Position numbers and translations under genes: made by a program. Under the pieces are notes generated by a model. The model saw nothing but the letters and a program-made list of their open reading frames with translations. It had not been told where the DNA came from and ran no database searches. Shown here piece by piece: positions 16,029-24,179 of a DNA stretch of 64,000 nucleotides (position 1 is its first letter; each line of letters opens with the position of its first letter). Source of the stretch: Dietzia timorensis (GTDB lineage: Bacteria > Actinomycetota > Actinomycetes > Mycobacteriales > Mycobacteriaceae); NCBI RefSeq assembly GCF_001659785.1, contig NZ_CP015961.1:186001-250000 (forward strand). Reading direction: 5' to 3'.

Positions 16029-17630
16029 TTAGGCGTGGTCGACCTCGCGCCTTGACCAGCCGGCGAATCCGGCGGCGACGCCCGCCGCGGCGATGAGTAG
16101 GAGCCACGCGATCGGCTGCCAGGCGACGGGGTCGACCGGATAGGCGGCGACGTGCCCGAAGACGTTGAGGTTCTTGAGCGGCTGTGGCAGGTCGAGTAGT
16201 TCGCCGAATGCGGTGACGAAACCGCCGAAGCCGATGACGGCCCAGCCGGCGGCCGCGGCGAAGCGCGGAAGCGAGCCGAAGAATGCGACGACGATGCCGA
16301 TGACGGCGAGGACGGCCGGGATCTGGTTGGCGCCCGCGAGCAGGAGATCTGCGATGACGTGGGTGTCGTCGGTGCCGGAGGCGAACGCGCCGACGCCCGT
16401 GGCCAGGCCCGTCGCCAGACAGATGAGTATCGATGCGGCTGCGATGACGGTGAGTTGTGCTGCGAGGTGCCGGCCGCGACCGGCGCCCGATGCGAGCAGG
16501 AGCTCGGTGCGGCCGCGTAGTTCGTCGCCGCGCAGCTGCCCGAGGGCGCCCGCCGCCGCTGCGGAGGCGAAGACACCGAAGATGAGAACCATGAAGGCGA
16601 GGTAGCCGCCGGAGAGATCGTCGGCGGACAGGACCTTGGTGAGTTCCTCGGGGAGGGTGTCGGCCGAGCCTGCGATCGACGCCGAATAGGCGCCGAACAC
16701 GGCGGCGGCGATGGCCAACGAAATCCCCCAGGCCGCGAACCCGGGGCGGAGCAGGCGGGCGGCAAGGCCCAGGGGCGTGCCGAGGACCGGTCCGCCTGTC
16801 GCGCGGCCGGGACGTCCGGAGAAAATGGCACTTCCGACGTCACGAAACTCGGCAAGGCGGAACCCGGCAAGTAGGAAGGCCAGGCCGAATCCGGCGAGAA
16901 GGGCGAGCGGCCACCACCGGTCGAGCACGAAGGGTCCGGTCTGTTGCGCCCATCCGAGCGGGGAGAGCCACGACGGAGGGCTGCCGCCGGAACGTGCGGC
17001 GTCGCCGATCATGCGGAGGGCGTACGCGGTGGCGAGGACCGCGCCCGCGAGACCCGATGCCGCGCGGGAGGACTCGAAGAGCTGTGCCGAGAGCGCGGCG
17101 ACACCGGCGAAGAAGAGCGCGACGGCGAGCGCGGTGATCGCGATGAGCGCCGAGCCGCCGGCAGGGTAGCCGCGTGCGAGGGCCACTGCGAAGACGCCGA
17201 GTGCGGAGACGACGGCGCCGAAGGCGGTGATGATGAGCGCCGAGGTGAGCTGGGCGTGGATGCCGACGACGTTCGCGCGGACGAGTTCGGTGCGGCCGGA
17301 CTGCTCGTCGGCGCGCGTGTGGCGGATGACGGTGAAGATCGCCATGAGCGCGAAGAGGATGTAGACGAACAGGGCGTATCCGGCGGCGAAGAAGCGGGCG
17401 GAACTCGGCGCGTCGAGACCGAGTGCCGGGCCGGTCATGAGGCGGCCCATGGCGTCGGCGAAGAGGACGGCGGAGTTCGCGAGACTGTGCGGGTCGTCGC
17501 CGAGTGCGGCGACCTCGATGGTGACGTAGGCGGCGAAGAACACGATCCCGGCGATCCAAGCCGGGGTGCGGATTCGGTCTCGGCGCGCCATCAGGCGCAG
17601 GAGGGTGGCGGTGCCTGCGATGGGGCTCAT
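16029..17630 (-). CDS. ABC exporter permease (ABC-2/tetronasin type)
   Basis: A 533-residue permease with about 12 membrane segments in two similar halves. The first half begins near AWIAGIVFFAAYVTIEVAAL and the second near PGFAAWGISLAIAAAVFGAY. Each half has a large loop with a repeated motif, GRTELVRANVVG in the first and GRTELLLASGAGRGRHLAAQL in the second. This duplication is typical of actinobacterial drug/antibiotic exporter permeases of the tetronasin-resistance kind. The start overlaps the stop of the ATPase gene by ATGA, so translation is coupled. Together with the ATPase and TetR regulator it forms a three-gene operon. The substrate is not known. Confidence 0.82.
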   Translation of the reverse strand: MSPIAGTATLLRLMARRDRIRTPAWIAGIVFFAAYVTIEVAALGDDPHSLANSAVLFADAMGRLMTGPALGLDAPSSARFFAAGYALFVYILFALMAIFTVIRHTRADEQSGRTELVRANVVGIHAQLTSALIITAFGAVVSALGVFAVALARGYPAGGSALIAITALAVALFFAGVAALSAQLFESSRAASGLAGAVLATAYALRMIGDAARSGGSPPSWLSPLGWAQQTGPFVLDRWWPLALLAGFGLAFLLAGFRLAEFRDVGSAIFSGRPGRATGGPVLGTPLGLAARLLRPGFAAWGISLAIAAAVFGAYSASIAGSADTLPEELTKVLSADDLSGGYLAFMVLIFGVFASAAAAGALGQLRGDELRGRTELLLASGAGRGRHLAAQLTVIAAASILICLATGLATGVGAFASGTDDTHVIADLLLAGANQIPAVLAVIGIVVAFFGSLPRFAAAAGWAVIGFGGFVTAFGELLDLPQPLKNLNVFGHVAAYPVDPVAWQPIAWLLLIAAAGVAAGFAGWSRREVDHA

Positions 17631-18556
17631 GGCGCGGAACCTTCATGGGCGTGGCGTCCGCCGTCAGAGGTGCCGTAATGGCGGATGAGGATCTGCTCGA
17701 GCGTCGGCGGATGGGCGAGGAGGGAGCGGATGCCCAGCGGTGCGGCGGCGCGGAGGACCTCGTCGACGCGCTCGCCGTCGACCTCGAATATCGAGCGGGC
17801 ACCGTCGGTGCGGAAGCCGTGCACTCCGGCGAGTTCGGCGAGCGGCCGGGCAGGGGAGGTGGTCTCCATCTCCATCGTCGTGCGCGTCATGTGGCGCAGC
17901 TCCGAGAGCGTGCCGGTCTCGACGATGCGCCCGTCGCGGATGATCGAGATGCGGTCGGCGAGGGCTTCGACCTGCGCGAGGATGTGGCTCGACAGGAACA
18001 CCGAAGTGCCGCGCTCGGTCGCCTCGGCGATGACGTCCTGGAAGACGACCTCCATGAGCGGGTCGAGCCCGGAGGTCGGCTCGTCGAGGAGGAGCAGGTC
18101 GACATCCGAGGCGAGCGCGGAGATGAGCGCGACCTTTTGCCGGTTGCCCTTCGAATAGGTGCGTGCCTTCTTGCGGGGGTCGAGCGCGAAACGCTCGATG
18201 AGTTCATCGCGCCGGGTCTTGTCGAAGGTGCCGCGAAGTCGGAGGAAGGTGTCGATGACTTCGCCGCCTGTGAGGCCCGGCCACAAGTCGACATCGCCGG
18301 GGACGTAGGCGAGCCGTCGATGGAGGGCTACGGCGTCGCGCCAGGGGTCGCGGCCGAAGAGGCGTACCTCGCCGGAGGTATGGCGCAGGAGCCCGAGGAG
18401 AATGCGGATGGTGGTCGACTTGCCCGCCCCGTTGGGGCCGAGGAAGCCGTGCACCTCCCCGGCGTCGATGGACAAGTCGAGCCCGTCGAGGGCATGGAAG
18501 TCGCCGAACGTCTTGGTGAGATTCTCGGCGATGATTACCTGGCTGTCGTTACTCAT
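17627..18556 (-). CDS. ABC exporter ATP-binding protein
   Basis: A 309-residue ATPase. It has Walker A GPNGAGKST, a signature region YSKGNRQKVALISALA (a KGNRQK variant of LSGGQ common in this drug-export group), Walker B LLLLDEPTSGLDP, and the switch His in FLSSHILAQVE. The C-terminal 80 residues (from METTSPARPLAEL) form the regulatory extension usual in DrrA-like ATPases. The ATG at 18556 lies inside the end of tetR with GAAGGACC upstream. The stop overlaps the permease start. It energises export through the adjacent permease, and the cargo is unknown. Confidence 0.9.
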   Translation of the reverse strand: MSNDSQVIIAENLTKTFGDFHALDGLDLSIDAGEVHGFLGPNGAGKSTTIRILLGLLRHTSGEVRLFGRDPWRDAVALHRRLAYVPGDVDLWPGLTGGEVIDTFLRLRGTFDKTRRDELIERFALDPRKKARTYSKGNRQKVALISALASDVDLLLLDEPTSGLDPLMEVVFQDVIAEATERGTSVFLSSHILAQVEALADRISIIRDGRIVETGTLSELRHMTRTTMEMETTSPARPLAELAGVHGFRTDGARSIFEVDGERVDEVLRAAAPLGIRSLLAHPPTLEQILIRHYGTSDGGRHAHEGSAP

Positions 18557-19178
18557 TGCCGGGGTCCTTCGCGGTGGTGAGGAGCGCCTCGTACGCCTCG
18601 GCGTTGAGGGTGGGGCGCGAATAGATCTCCGTGACCGCGGAAATGTATGGCAGGAGATCCTCGGGCGGATCGAATACCGGGTCGACGCCGAGATGGCGCC
18701 GGATCTGGCGGTGCAGGAGCAGGGTGCCCATTCCCTGGACGAGGAAGATGACGGCGCGGGCTCGCGGGTCGGTGGCGGGGTAGACCAGGCCGCGTTCCTC
18801 GCCCGCCGCGGTGTAGTCGAGAGCATCCTCGACGAGCTGATCGAAGAGCGCGTCGGCCGCGTCCCCACCCTCGACGAAGGAACGAAAAAAGTAGAGCACG
18901 ATGTGGTCGCTGCGACGAGCGAGATCGAACATGAGGGTGAGCGGGAGCGCGCCCGCCTCGACGGCCTCGGTCTTCATTTTCTTGAACTCGGCCGCGGCCT
19001 CGAGATCGCACGCCGTTTTGAGGCCTGACTTGGAGCCGAAATGGTGCATCACCAGAGACGGGGACACCTCTGCCAGTTCGGCCACGGCCTTGATGCTCAC
19101 GCCTTGGAAGCCGCGCTCGCCGAACAGGTCGATGGCGGCATCGACGATGCGTTCCTTGGCGGGCATCTCGAATCCCAT
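18549..19178 (-). CDS. TetR-family regulator of the ABC exporter
   Basis: A 209-residue repressor-type regulator. The N-terminal helix-turn-helix reads ERIVDAAIDLFGERGFQGVS, then AELAEVSPSLVMHHFGSKSGL. The C-terminal domain is a helical ligand-binding region (for example VIFLVQGMGTLLLHRQIRRH). The start at 19178 has AAAGGACCC nine bases upstream. The longer frame to 19238 would run through the putative operator. The stop overlaps the ATPase start by eight bases, so it leads the operon. A palindrome 28 bases upstream suggests autoregulation of the whole operon. Confidence 0.88.
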   Translation of the reverse strand: MGFEMPAKERIVDAAIDLFGERGFQGVSIKAVAELAEVSPSLVMHHFGSKSGLKTACDLEAAAEFKKMKTEAVEAGALPLTLMFDLARRSDHIVLYFFRSFVEGGDAADALFDQLVEDALDYTAAGEERGLVYPATDPRARAVIFLVQGMGTLLLHRQIRRHLGVDPVFDPPEDLLPYISAVTEIYSRPTLNAEAYEALLTTAKDPGNE

Positions 19179-19206
19179 GGCGGGTCCTTTGGGGTGAAAA
19201 CCGGCG

Positions 19207-19226
19207 CTGACTGAATGTTTAGTCAG
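19207..19226 (-). promoter_or_regulatory. Palindromic TetR operator
   Basis: CTGACTGAATGTTTAGTCAG is a 20-base palindrome with perfect six-base arms (CTGACT/AGTCAG) and two further inner pairs. It lies just upstream of tetR. TGACT...AGTCA is a common TetR-family operator form. Confidence 0.6.
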
Positions 19227-19314
19227 CCTCGGTTTCAACCTAGGCCTTCGGTCCTCGGACCTGCAAGGGCGCTGAATCGGTGCGGCGTGTCGTTCAGCCG
19301 CCGACGCTCACCGC

Positions 19315-20268
19315 CTAGAGCTCGGGCAGCACCTTGTCCGCCACGAGTGCGAGATGGTCTAGATCGGTCATGTCGAGGAACTGGAGGTACAGGCGCGACA
19401 CCCCGGCCTCGTCGGCGTACGACCTCGCCTTTGCGACGACCTCTTCCGGCGTGCCGGCGAGCCCGTTCTCGCGCAACTCGTCCAGGTCGCGGCCGATGGC
19501 GTCGGCACGGCGGGCGAGCTCCTCGTCGGACGTGCCGCAGCAGATCACTTGTGCCGCCGAACGCAGCAGTGTGCCCGGGTCCCGGTCGACCTCGGCGCAG
19601 GCGGAATCGACGTAGCCGTTGATTCGAGCGGTGTCCGCCGCGGGCGAGAACGGCACATTGAATTCGGTGGCGAAGCGTGCCGCGAAGCTCGGCGTCCGCT
19701 TCTTGCCGTGTCCGCCGACGATGAGTGGAAGTTGCTCCTGCACCGGCCGCGTGAGCGTCGGTGACTCGCGTAGCTGCAGATTGTGCCCGGTGTAGTCGAA
19801 AGTCGTGCCGCGCTCGTTCCGATACCACCACTTATCGAGTGCCTCGAGCGAATCCTCGAGATCGTCGAACCGGTCCTTCACCGAAGGCTGCGGAATGCCG
19901 AATGCGGTGTGCTCGTCGTCGTACCAGCCGGCGCCGAGCCCGAGCTCGACGCGACCGCCGCTCATCTCGTCCACCTGCGCCACCGACACCGCAAGCGGCC
20001 CGATGTGGCGGAACGTATTCGACGTGAGCAGCGTGCCCAGCCGCACCGTGTTCGTGTCCCGCGCGAGCCCGGCGAGCGTGATCCACGCGTCCGTGACGCC
20101 CGGCTCGCCACTCACGCCGCCCATCTTCAGGTAGTGGTCGGAGCGGAAGAACGCGCCATAGCCGAGTTCCTCGGTGGCCTTCGCGATGTCGAGCAACATC
20201 CGGTAATTCGACCCCTGTTGCGGCTCGGTGAGTACCCGCAGTTCGATCCGGTCTGAGTTCGCTGGCAT
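19315..20268 (-). CDS. LLM-class flavin/F420 oxidoreductase
   Basis: A 317-residue protein of the luciferase-like monooxygenase superfamily. It begins with a beta-barrel strand (IELRVLTEPQQGSNYRMLLD). Typical features follow: LGYGAFFRSDHYLKMGG, RDTNTVRLGTLLTSNTFRHIGPLA in two overlapping motifs (TLLTSNTFRHIGPLA is the conserved part), GGRVELGLGAGWYDDEHTAFGI and PLIVGGHGKKRTP. This set matches the F420-dependent group of mycobacteria and relatives. The substrate cannot be predicted. The start at 20268 has AAAGGACAGCC upstream. It is separated from tetR by 136 bases that contain no terminator I can see, so it could be on its own promoter reading in the same direction. Confidence 0.85.
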   Translation of the reverse strand: MPANSDRIELRVLTEPQQGSNYRMLLDIAKATEELGYGAFFRSDHYLKMGGVSGEPGVTDAWITLAGLARDTNTVRLGTLLTSNTFRHIGPLAVSVAQVDEMSGGRVELGLGAGWYDDEHTAFGIPQPSVKDRFDDLEDSLEALDKWWYRNERGTTFDYTGHNLQLRESPTLTRPVQEQLPLIVGGHGKKRTPSFAARFATEFNVPFSPAADTARINGYVDSACAEVDRDPGTLLRSAAQVICCGTSDEELARRADAIGRDLDELRENGLAGTPEEVVAKARSYADEAGVSRLYLQFLDMTDLDHLALVADKVLPEL

Positions 20269-20640
20269 GGCTGTCCTTTGCAGATTTATGACGTCGGGCG
20301 GGCGTTCATTCGTCGTGTTCGTGGGCGAACGTGCGCCGTTTTCGTTTCTGGTTCCCAGAGTGCGTGAGCCGCTCCCCGGCCGCAAGCGCGGCGCGCATCC
20401 GTCGAAAGGGCTCTCGATGAACCAAAGGCTTGGCGGCTGCGAGGAGGTGGCGCAACGAGGAAAGGCGGACCCTCGACCTCGTATTTCAGCGGCGCGTGGG
20501 CGGCGCAATCGAAATCAGGCTCGACGCCACGCACTTTGATTAGCCCTTCCTAACTTTACAGATCGAGCCGTGACCAGCTTATTTGTAGGCACGCCGAACG
20601 AAAAGAATGCCAATCACGACGAGGGAATCTGGAGGACCCG
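20269..20640. other. 372-base region between LLM gene and GntR gene
   Basis: Divergent promoter region. Open frames here have no ribosome sites and poor composition. Near 20530-20555 a TTGATT followed by TACAGAT at a short spacing may be the promoter of the GntR operon. No clear palindromic operator was found. Confidence 0.45.
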
Positions 20641-21396
20641 ATGACAGTGCGAGAGCGCAATGATGTCGCCCATCGTGGCCCCAAGGTTCGCCGGGTCGCC
20701 GACTATCTGCGACGAGAGGCAATCCGCGGCACGTTCGGCGGCGGATTCCCTACCGAAGGAGAGCTCGCCGCAGAATACGGTGTTTCACGCAACGTCATCC
20801 GGGAGGTGCTCACCCAACTGCGTGCAGAAGGGCTCATCGATCGCCGCCCCGGCAGGGGCACGTCCGTCGCGCACCGGAAGGTGAACTACCGCATCGACGA
20901 ACTGCGCGGACTCCGCGAGTCGTTCCACGGGAGCGGGGCGGGCGAGGTCGTCAACGTCGTGCGCGACGTGGCCTTCGTCCCGGCCCCGCCGATCGTCGCA
21001 GACCGGCTCGAACTCCTATCCGGCACGCCGGTGCTTTTCATCGAGCGCGTACGCCACGTCGATTCGGTGCCCTTCAGCCTCGATCGCACGTACCTCACCG
21101 AGGAAGCCGGGCGCGGCATCGACGGTGCCGATCTGGAACACAACGACATTTTCGCGCTACTCGAAGGCGCGCTCGGTACGCCCTTGGGGGAGTCCGAGTA
21201 CCTCATCGAGGCGACCGCCGCGGACTCCGACACCGCGAGGGAACTCGACGTACCGGCGCACGCTCCGCTGGTTCTCATGGAGCGGCTCACCCGGACGCGC
21301 CGGGGCACCCCGGTCGACCTCGAGTTCATCAGCCTACGTAGCGACCGCGCCTCACTCAGCGCGCGCGGATCGCGGCCCCACGACCCCAGGAGGTAA
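20641..21396 (+). CDS. GntR/HutC-family regulator
   Basis: A 251-residue regulator with a GntR winged helix at the N-terminus: RRVADYLRREAIRGTFGGGF, then PTEGELAAEYGVSRNVIREV and GLIDRRPGRGTSVA. The C-terminal UTRA ligand domain (about 95-240) includes TPVLFIERVRHVDSVPFSLD and LVLMERLTRTRRGTPVDLEF. A strong ribosome site (GGAGG, five bases before the ATG) is present. The ferredoxin gene starts five bases after its stop, with the stop codon inside the ferredoxin ribosome site. It is therefore the likely ligand-responsive regulator of the ferredoxin, transporter and flavoprotein operon. The effector is unknown. Confidence 0.88.
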   Translation: MTVRERNDVAHRGPKVRRVADYLRREAIRGTFGGGFPTEGELAAEYGVSRNVIREVLTQLRAEGLIDRRPGRGTSVAHRKVNYRIDELRGLRESFHGSGAGEVVNVVRDVAFVPAPPIVADRLELLSGTPVLFIERVRHVDSVPFSLDRTYLTEEAGRGIDGADLEHNDIFALLEGALGTPLGESEYLIEATAADSDTARELDVPAHAPLVLMERLTRTRRGTPVDLEFISLRSDRASLSARGSRPHDPRR

Positions 21397-21401
21397 GCCT
21401 C

Positions 21402-21632
21402 ATGCCCTTGATCGACAACCAACGCCACGATGTCCCCGTCACCATCGACGAATCCTTGTGCATCAGTGGGTGCACGCTGTGCGTCGAGGCGTGCCCGCTC
21501 GATTCGCTCGCCATCGATCCCGAGACGGACAAGGCCTACATGCACGTCGACGAGTGCTGGTACTGCGGCCCCTGCGCCGCGCGCTGCCCCACAGGCGCGG
21601 TGAGCGTCAACATGCCCTACCTGCTCCGTTGA
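21402..21632 (+). CDS. Two-cluster ferredoxin, AprB-like
   Basis: A 76-residue ferredoxin with eight cysteines for two [4Fe-4S] clusters. The first set, C20-x3-C24-x2-C27-x3-C31-P, has one residue more than the usual CxxCxxCxxxCP. The second, C52-x2-C55-x2-C58-x3-C62-P, lies in ECWYCGPCAARCPTGAVSV. That stretch is close to the AprB (adenylylsulfate reductase beta) sequence as I recall it, but the C-terminal tail of AprB is missing. A very strong ribosome site (GGAGGTAAGCCTC) precedes the ATG. The natural partner is the AprA-like flavoprotein of the same operon, now separated by an insertion element. Confidence 0.85.
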   Translation: MPLIDNQRHDVPVTIDESLCISGCTLCVEACPLDSLAIDPETDKAYMHVDECWYCGPCAARCPTGAVSVNMPYLLR

Positions 21633-21656
21633 CCTCTCATCCCTCACGACGAAACG

Positions 21657-21662
21657 ACTAGG
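21657..21662 (+). repeat. Left target-site duplication of the IS481 element
   Basis: ACTAGG directly before the left inverted repeat is repeated as ACTAGG directly after the right one (22745-22750). Confidence 0.8.
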
Positions 21663-21681
21663 TGTACTGACCACAGAGGTT
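21663..21681 (+). repeat. Left inverted repeat of the IS
   Basis: TGTACTGACCACAGAGGTT is the outer end of the element and pairs with 22726-22744 with one mismatch (A against G at position 14). Confidence 0.88.
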
Positions 21682-21774
21682 GTGTCTGTGTTCGGCATGT
21701 CGAGGTGACGTAGGGAAGGCCTCCGTGTGAGGTGTGAAAGCGACCAAGCAACCACACCCACAACGGAGGCCTTC

Positions 21775-22749
21775 ATGACCCACGTTAACGCCCCATTGAC
21801 TCCGACTGGTCGACTGCGTCTGGCAAGGTGCATTGTCGAGGACGGGTGGCTACCGGCGCGCGCGGCCGAACGGTTCGGAGTATCGCTGACCACAGCTCGC
21901 CGCTGGAGTGCACGCTATCGCGAGCAGGCCACAGCGGGGATGTCTGATCGGTCCAGCCGCCCTCGCCACAGTCCGCGTCAGACCTCTCGCCGACTGGAGC
22001 GGCGCGTGGTGGGCTTGCGCGTCGCTCGTCGCTGGGGTCCGGCGAAAATCGCCTACCACCTGGGAATGCATCCCTCGACCGTGCACAAGATCTTGTCGCG
22101 TTATGGCTGCGTACGACTGGCATTCACCGATCCGGCCACAGGCGCCCGGGTGCGCGCCAGCACACGACAAGTCCACCGCTTCGAGCACCCCGCACCCGGG
22201 GACCTGATCCATGTCGACATCAAAAAGCTCGGACGGATCCCCGACGGGGGCGGGCACAAAGTCCACGGCCGCCCCACAGGTAAACGCAACAGCCGGCGCG
22301 GGACGGGCTACTGGTACATCCACAATGCTATCGATGACCATTCGCGGCTGGCCTACAGCGAACTACTCGAGGACGAGAAGAAGGAGACCGCAGCCAGTTT
22401 CTGGGAACGCGCCGCCGCGTATTTCGCCAGCGCCGGGATTACCGTGCGCAGAGTCTTGACCGATAACGGCCCCTGCTACCGGTCGAACGCATTTGCAGGC
22501 GCTCTCGGCGAGCAAATCACCCACAAACGCACACGCCCGTACCGGCCCCAAACCAACGGCAAGGTCGAGCGCTACAACCGGACCATGCTCGAAGAATGGG
22601 CCTACGCCACCGCGTACCTAAACGAGGCCGAACGAGCGAAGGAATTCCCCGACTTCCTCCACCGATACAATCACCACCGCGGCCACACCGCACTACGAGG
22701 CGCCACACCCGCCGACCGCGTACCTAACCTCCGTGGTCAGTACAACTAG
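21775..22749 (+). CDS. IS481-family transposase
   Basis: A 324-residue DDE transposase. The N-terminal helix-turn-helix reads ARAAERFGVSLTTARRWSAR, followed by a second one (GPAKIAYHLGMHPSTVHKIL). The integrase core carries the catalytic residues in HVDIKKLGR (first Asp), VLTDNGPCYRS (second Asp) and TNGKVERYNRTMLEEWAYA (Glu). RRGTGYWYIHNAIDDHSRLA is typical of the IS481 family. The start has ACGGAGGCCTTC upstream. The stop codon TAG (22747-22749) lies outside the inverted repeat, in the duplicated target. The gene looks intact and functional. Confidence 0.93.
   Translation: MTHVNAPLTPTGRLRLARCIVEDGWLPARAAERFGVSLTTARRWSARYREQATAGMSDRSSRPRHSPRQTSRRLERRVVGLRVARRWGPAKIAYHLGMHPSTVHKILSRYGCVRLAFTDPATGARVRASTRQVHRFEHPAPGDLIHVDIKKLGRIPDGGGHKVHGRPTGKRNSRRGTGYWYIHNAIDDHSRLAYSELLEDEKKETAASFWERAAAYFASAGITVRRVLTDNGPCYRSNAFAGALGEQITHKRTRPYRPQTNGKVERYNRTMLEEWAYATAYLNEAERAKEFPDFLHRYNHHRGHTALRGATPADRVPNLRGQYN
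22726..22744 (-). repeat. Right inverted repeat of the IS
   Basis: AACCTCCGTGGTCAGTACA is the complement of the left repeat apart from one base. It overlaps the last codons of the transposase gene. Confidence 0.88.
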
Positions 22750-22750
22750 G
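22745..22750 (+). repeat. Right target-site duplication
   Basis: ACTAGG here matches 21657-21662. It also contains the TAG that ends the transposase frame. Confidence 0.8.
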
Positions 22751-22754
22751 CGAC

Positions 22755-24179
22755 ATGGCTATCAAGAAACTGACCACACCCGTGTGCATCGCGACTCTCG
22801 CGCTTTCCCTCACGGCGTGCTCCGTCGAATCCCTTGCCTCCGAAGGAGACATCGAGGTGGTCGTCGGGTACCAGTCGAAAACGATCAACACCGTGACGGC
22901 AGGCACGCTCCTGCGCGCCCAGGGCTACTTCGAGTCCGAACTCGACAAGCTCGGTGAGCGCACCGGAGACAGCTACCGGGTCCGCTGGCAGGACTACGAC
23001 ACCGGAGCGCCCATCACCGCCGAGATGATCGCCGGGAAGATCGATATCGGCTCCATGGGCGACTACCCATTGCTCATCAACGGCTCACGCAGCCGGTCGG
23101 CGGGCCAGTCGCCGACCCAGATGCTGTCCGTCACCGGCTACGACAGCAAGGGCTCGCTGAACTCGGTCGTGGTGCGCGAAGACTCGCCCCTTCGCGATAT
23201 CGCGGACCTTGCCGGCAGGAAGGTCTCCGCGTCCGTGGGCTCGGCAGGCCACGGACTCCTGCTGCGCGGTCTCGCGCAAGCCGGGGTCGACCCTGCGTCG
23301 GTGTCCGTGCAGAACCAGCAGCCCCAAATCGGAGCCTCGGCGCTCGAGTCGAAGCAGGTCGATGCGCTGTCCCAGTTCGTGGCGTGGCCGGGCCAGCTCG
23401 TTCATCAGGGAGGCAACAGGCTGTTATACAACGGGGCGGAAACGAACACCCCGACACTTCATGGCGTCGTCGCCACCAGCCGCCTCGAGTCCGAGCAGCC
23501 CGACGTCACCAAGGCGTTTTTGCGGGCACAGATCGAGGCCTCGGACTTCCTTGAGAACAATCCGGTGGAGGCCGCGGAGATCGTCGCCGACAACGCCGGC
23601 CTTCCCGCTGAGGTCGTCTACCTGTACAACGGTCCGACCGGCACGGCATTCGACCCCGCGCTGCGCAGCGACCTGATCGAGAAGCTCGGTGACGACTTCG
23701 ACTATCTCAACTCGATCGGGGAGTTCACCGACCTCGACCTCGACGAGTTCGTCGACGACGGCCCGCTCCGTGAGGTCTACGGCGATCTCGGGCGGAACTA
23801 TTTCGACGAACCGAGCGCGTCGGCCTCGTGGTCGATCGGCCAGGCCGAAAACGACGAGTGCGGAAACCCGGTCACTAGCGAGGGCGTGGGCGGCGAGGTG
23901 TGGATCGACGGGCAGGCCCAGACGCGGGTCGCCGCCACGACCGAATGCCTGCTCCAGACCGTGCAACACGCCCGCGAGAGCGGCGAGCGCGTCCGCGCCG
24001 CGTACGTCCGCGACGGAGCGAACGGCGCCCGCTGGTTCGCCGACCATTCGGTGTGGGTGCGCGAGCACGACACATTCACCCCGTTCAGTACCGAAAGCGA
24101 AGCCGACGGCTTTGTCCGCGAGAACCCGGGAGCGACCGTGATCGACTTCGAAACCGCCGTGAGCGAGGTGGCTTCATGA
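22755..24179 (+). CDS. ABC substrate-binding lipoprotein with NosL-like C-terminal domain
   Basis: A 474-residue lipoprotein. The signal ends in LSLTAC (C22). Residues 35-345 form an SsuA/TauA/NrtA-type binding domain: VVVGYQSKTINTVTAGTLLR, GKIDIGSMGDYPLLINGS, LAGRKVSASVGSAGHGLLLR and SALESKQVDALSQFVAWPGQ. The transporter partners are the next two genes. About residues 360-470 form an extra domain beginning ENDECGNPVT (C369) and ending FADHSVWVREHDTFTPFSTE, GFVRENPGATVIDFETA. This resembles the copper-binding NosL family, though that match is from memory. The stop overlaps the permease start by ATGA. Only four bases plus the target duplication separate its ATG from the IS, so its original ribosome site may be partly lost. 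Confidence 0.85.
   Translation: MAIKKLTTPVCIATLALSLTACSVESLASEGDIEVVVGYQSKTINTVTAGTLLRAQGYFESELDKLGERTGDSYRVRWQDYDTGAPITAEMIAGKIDIGSMGDYPLLINGSRSRSAGQSPTQMLSVTGYDSKGSLNSVVVREDSPLRDIADLAGRKVSASVGSAGHGLLLRGLAQAGVDPASVSVQNQQPQIGASALESKQVDALSQFVAWPGQLVHQGGNRLLYNGAETNTPTLHGVVATSRLESEQPDVTKAFLRAQIEASDFLENNPVEAAEIVADNAGLPAEVVYLYNGPTGTAFDPALRSDLIEKLGDDFDYLNSIGEFTDLDLDEFVDDGPLREVYGDLGRNYFDEPSASASWSIGQAENDECGNPVTSEGVGGEVWIDGQAQTRVAATTECLLQTVQHARESGERVRAAYVRDGANGARWFADHSVWVREHDTFTPFSTESEADGFVRENPGATVIDFETAVSEVAS

Larger units (their letters stand above)
21663..22744 (+). mobile_element. IS481-family insertion sequence, intact
   Basis: The element is 1082 bases long. Its ends are 19-base inverted repeats starting TGTACTGACCAC (21663-21681 and 22726-22744) that differ at one position. 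It is flanked by the 6-base direct repeat ACTAGG. It contains one full-length transposase gene. It sits between the ferredoxin and the substrate-binding protein genes in the direction of the operon. The nearly perfect ends and duplication show a recent insertion. Confidence 0.92.
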
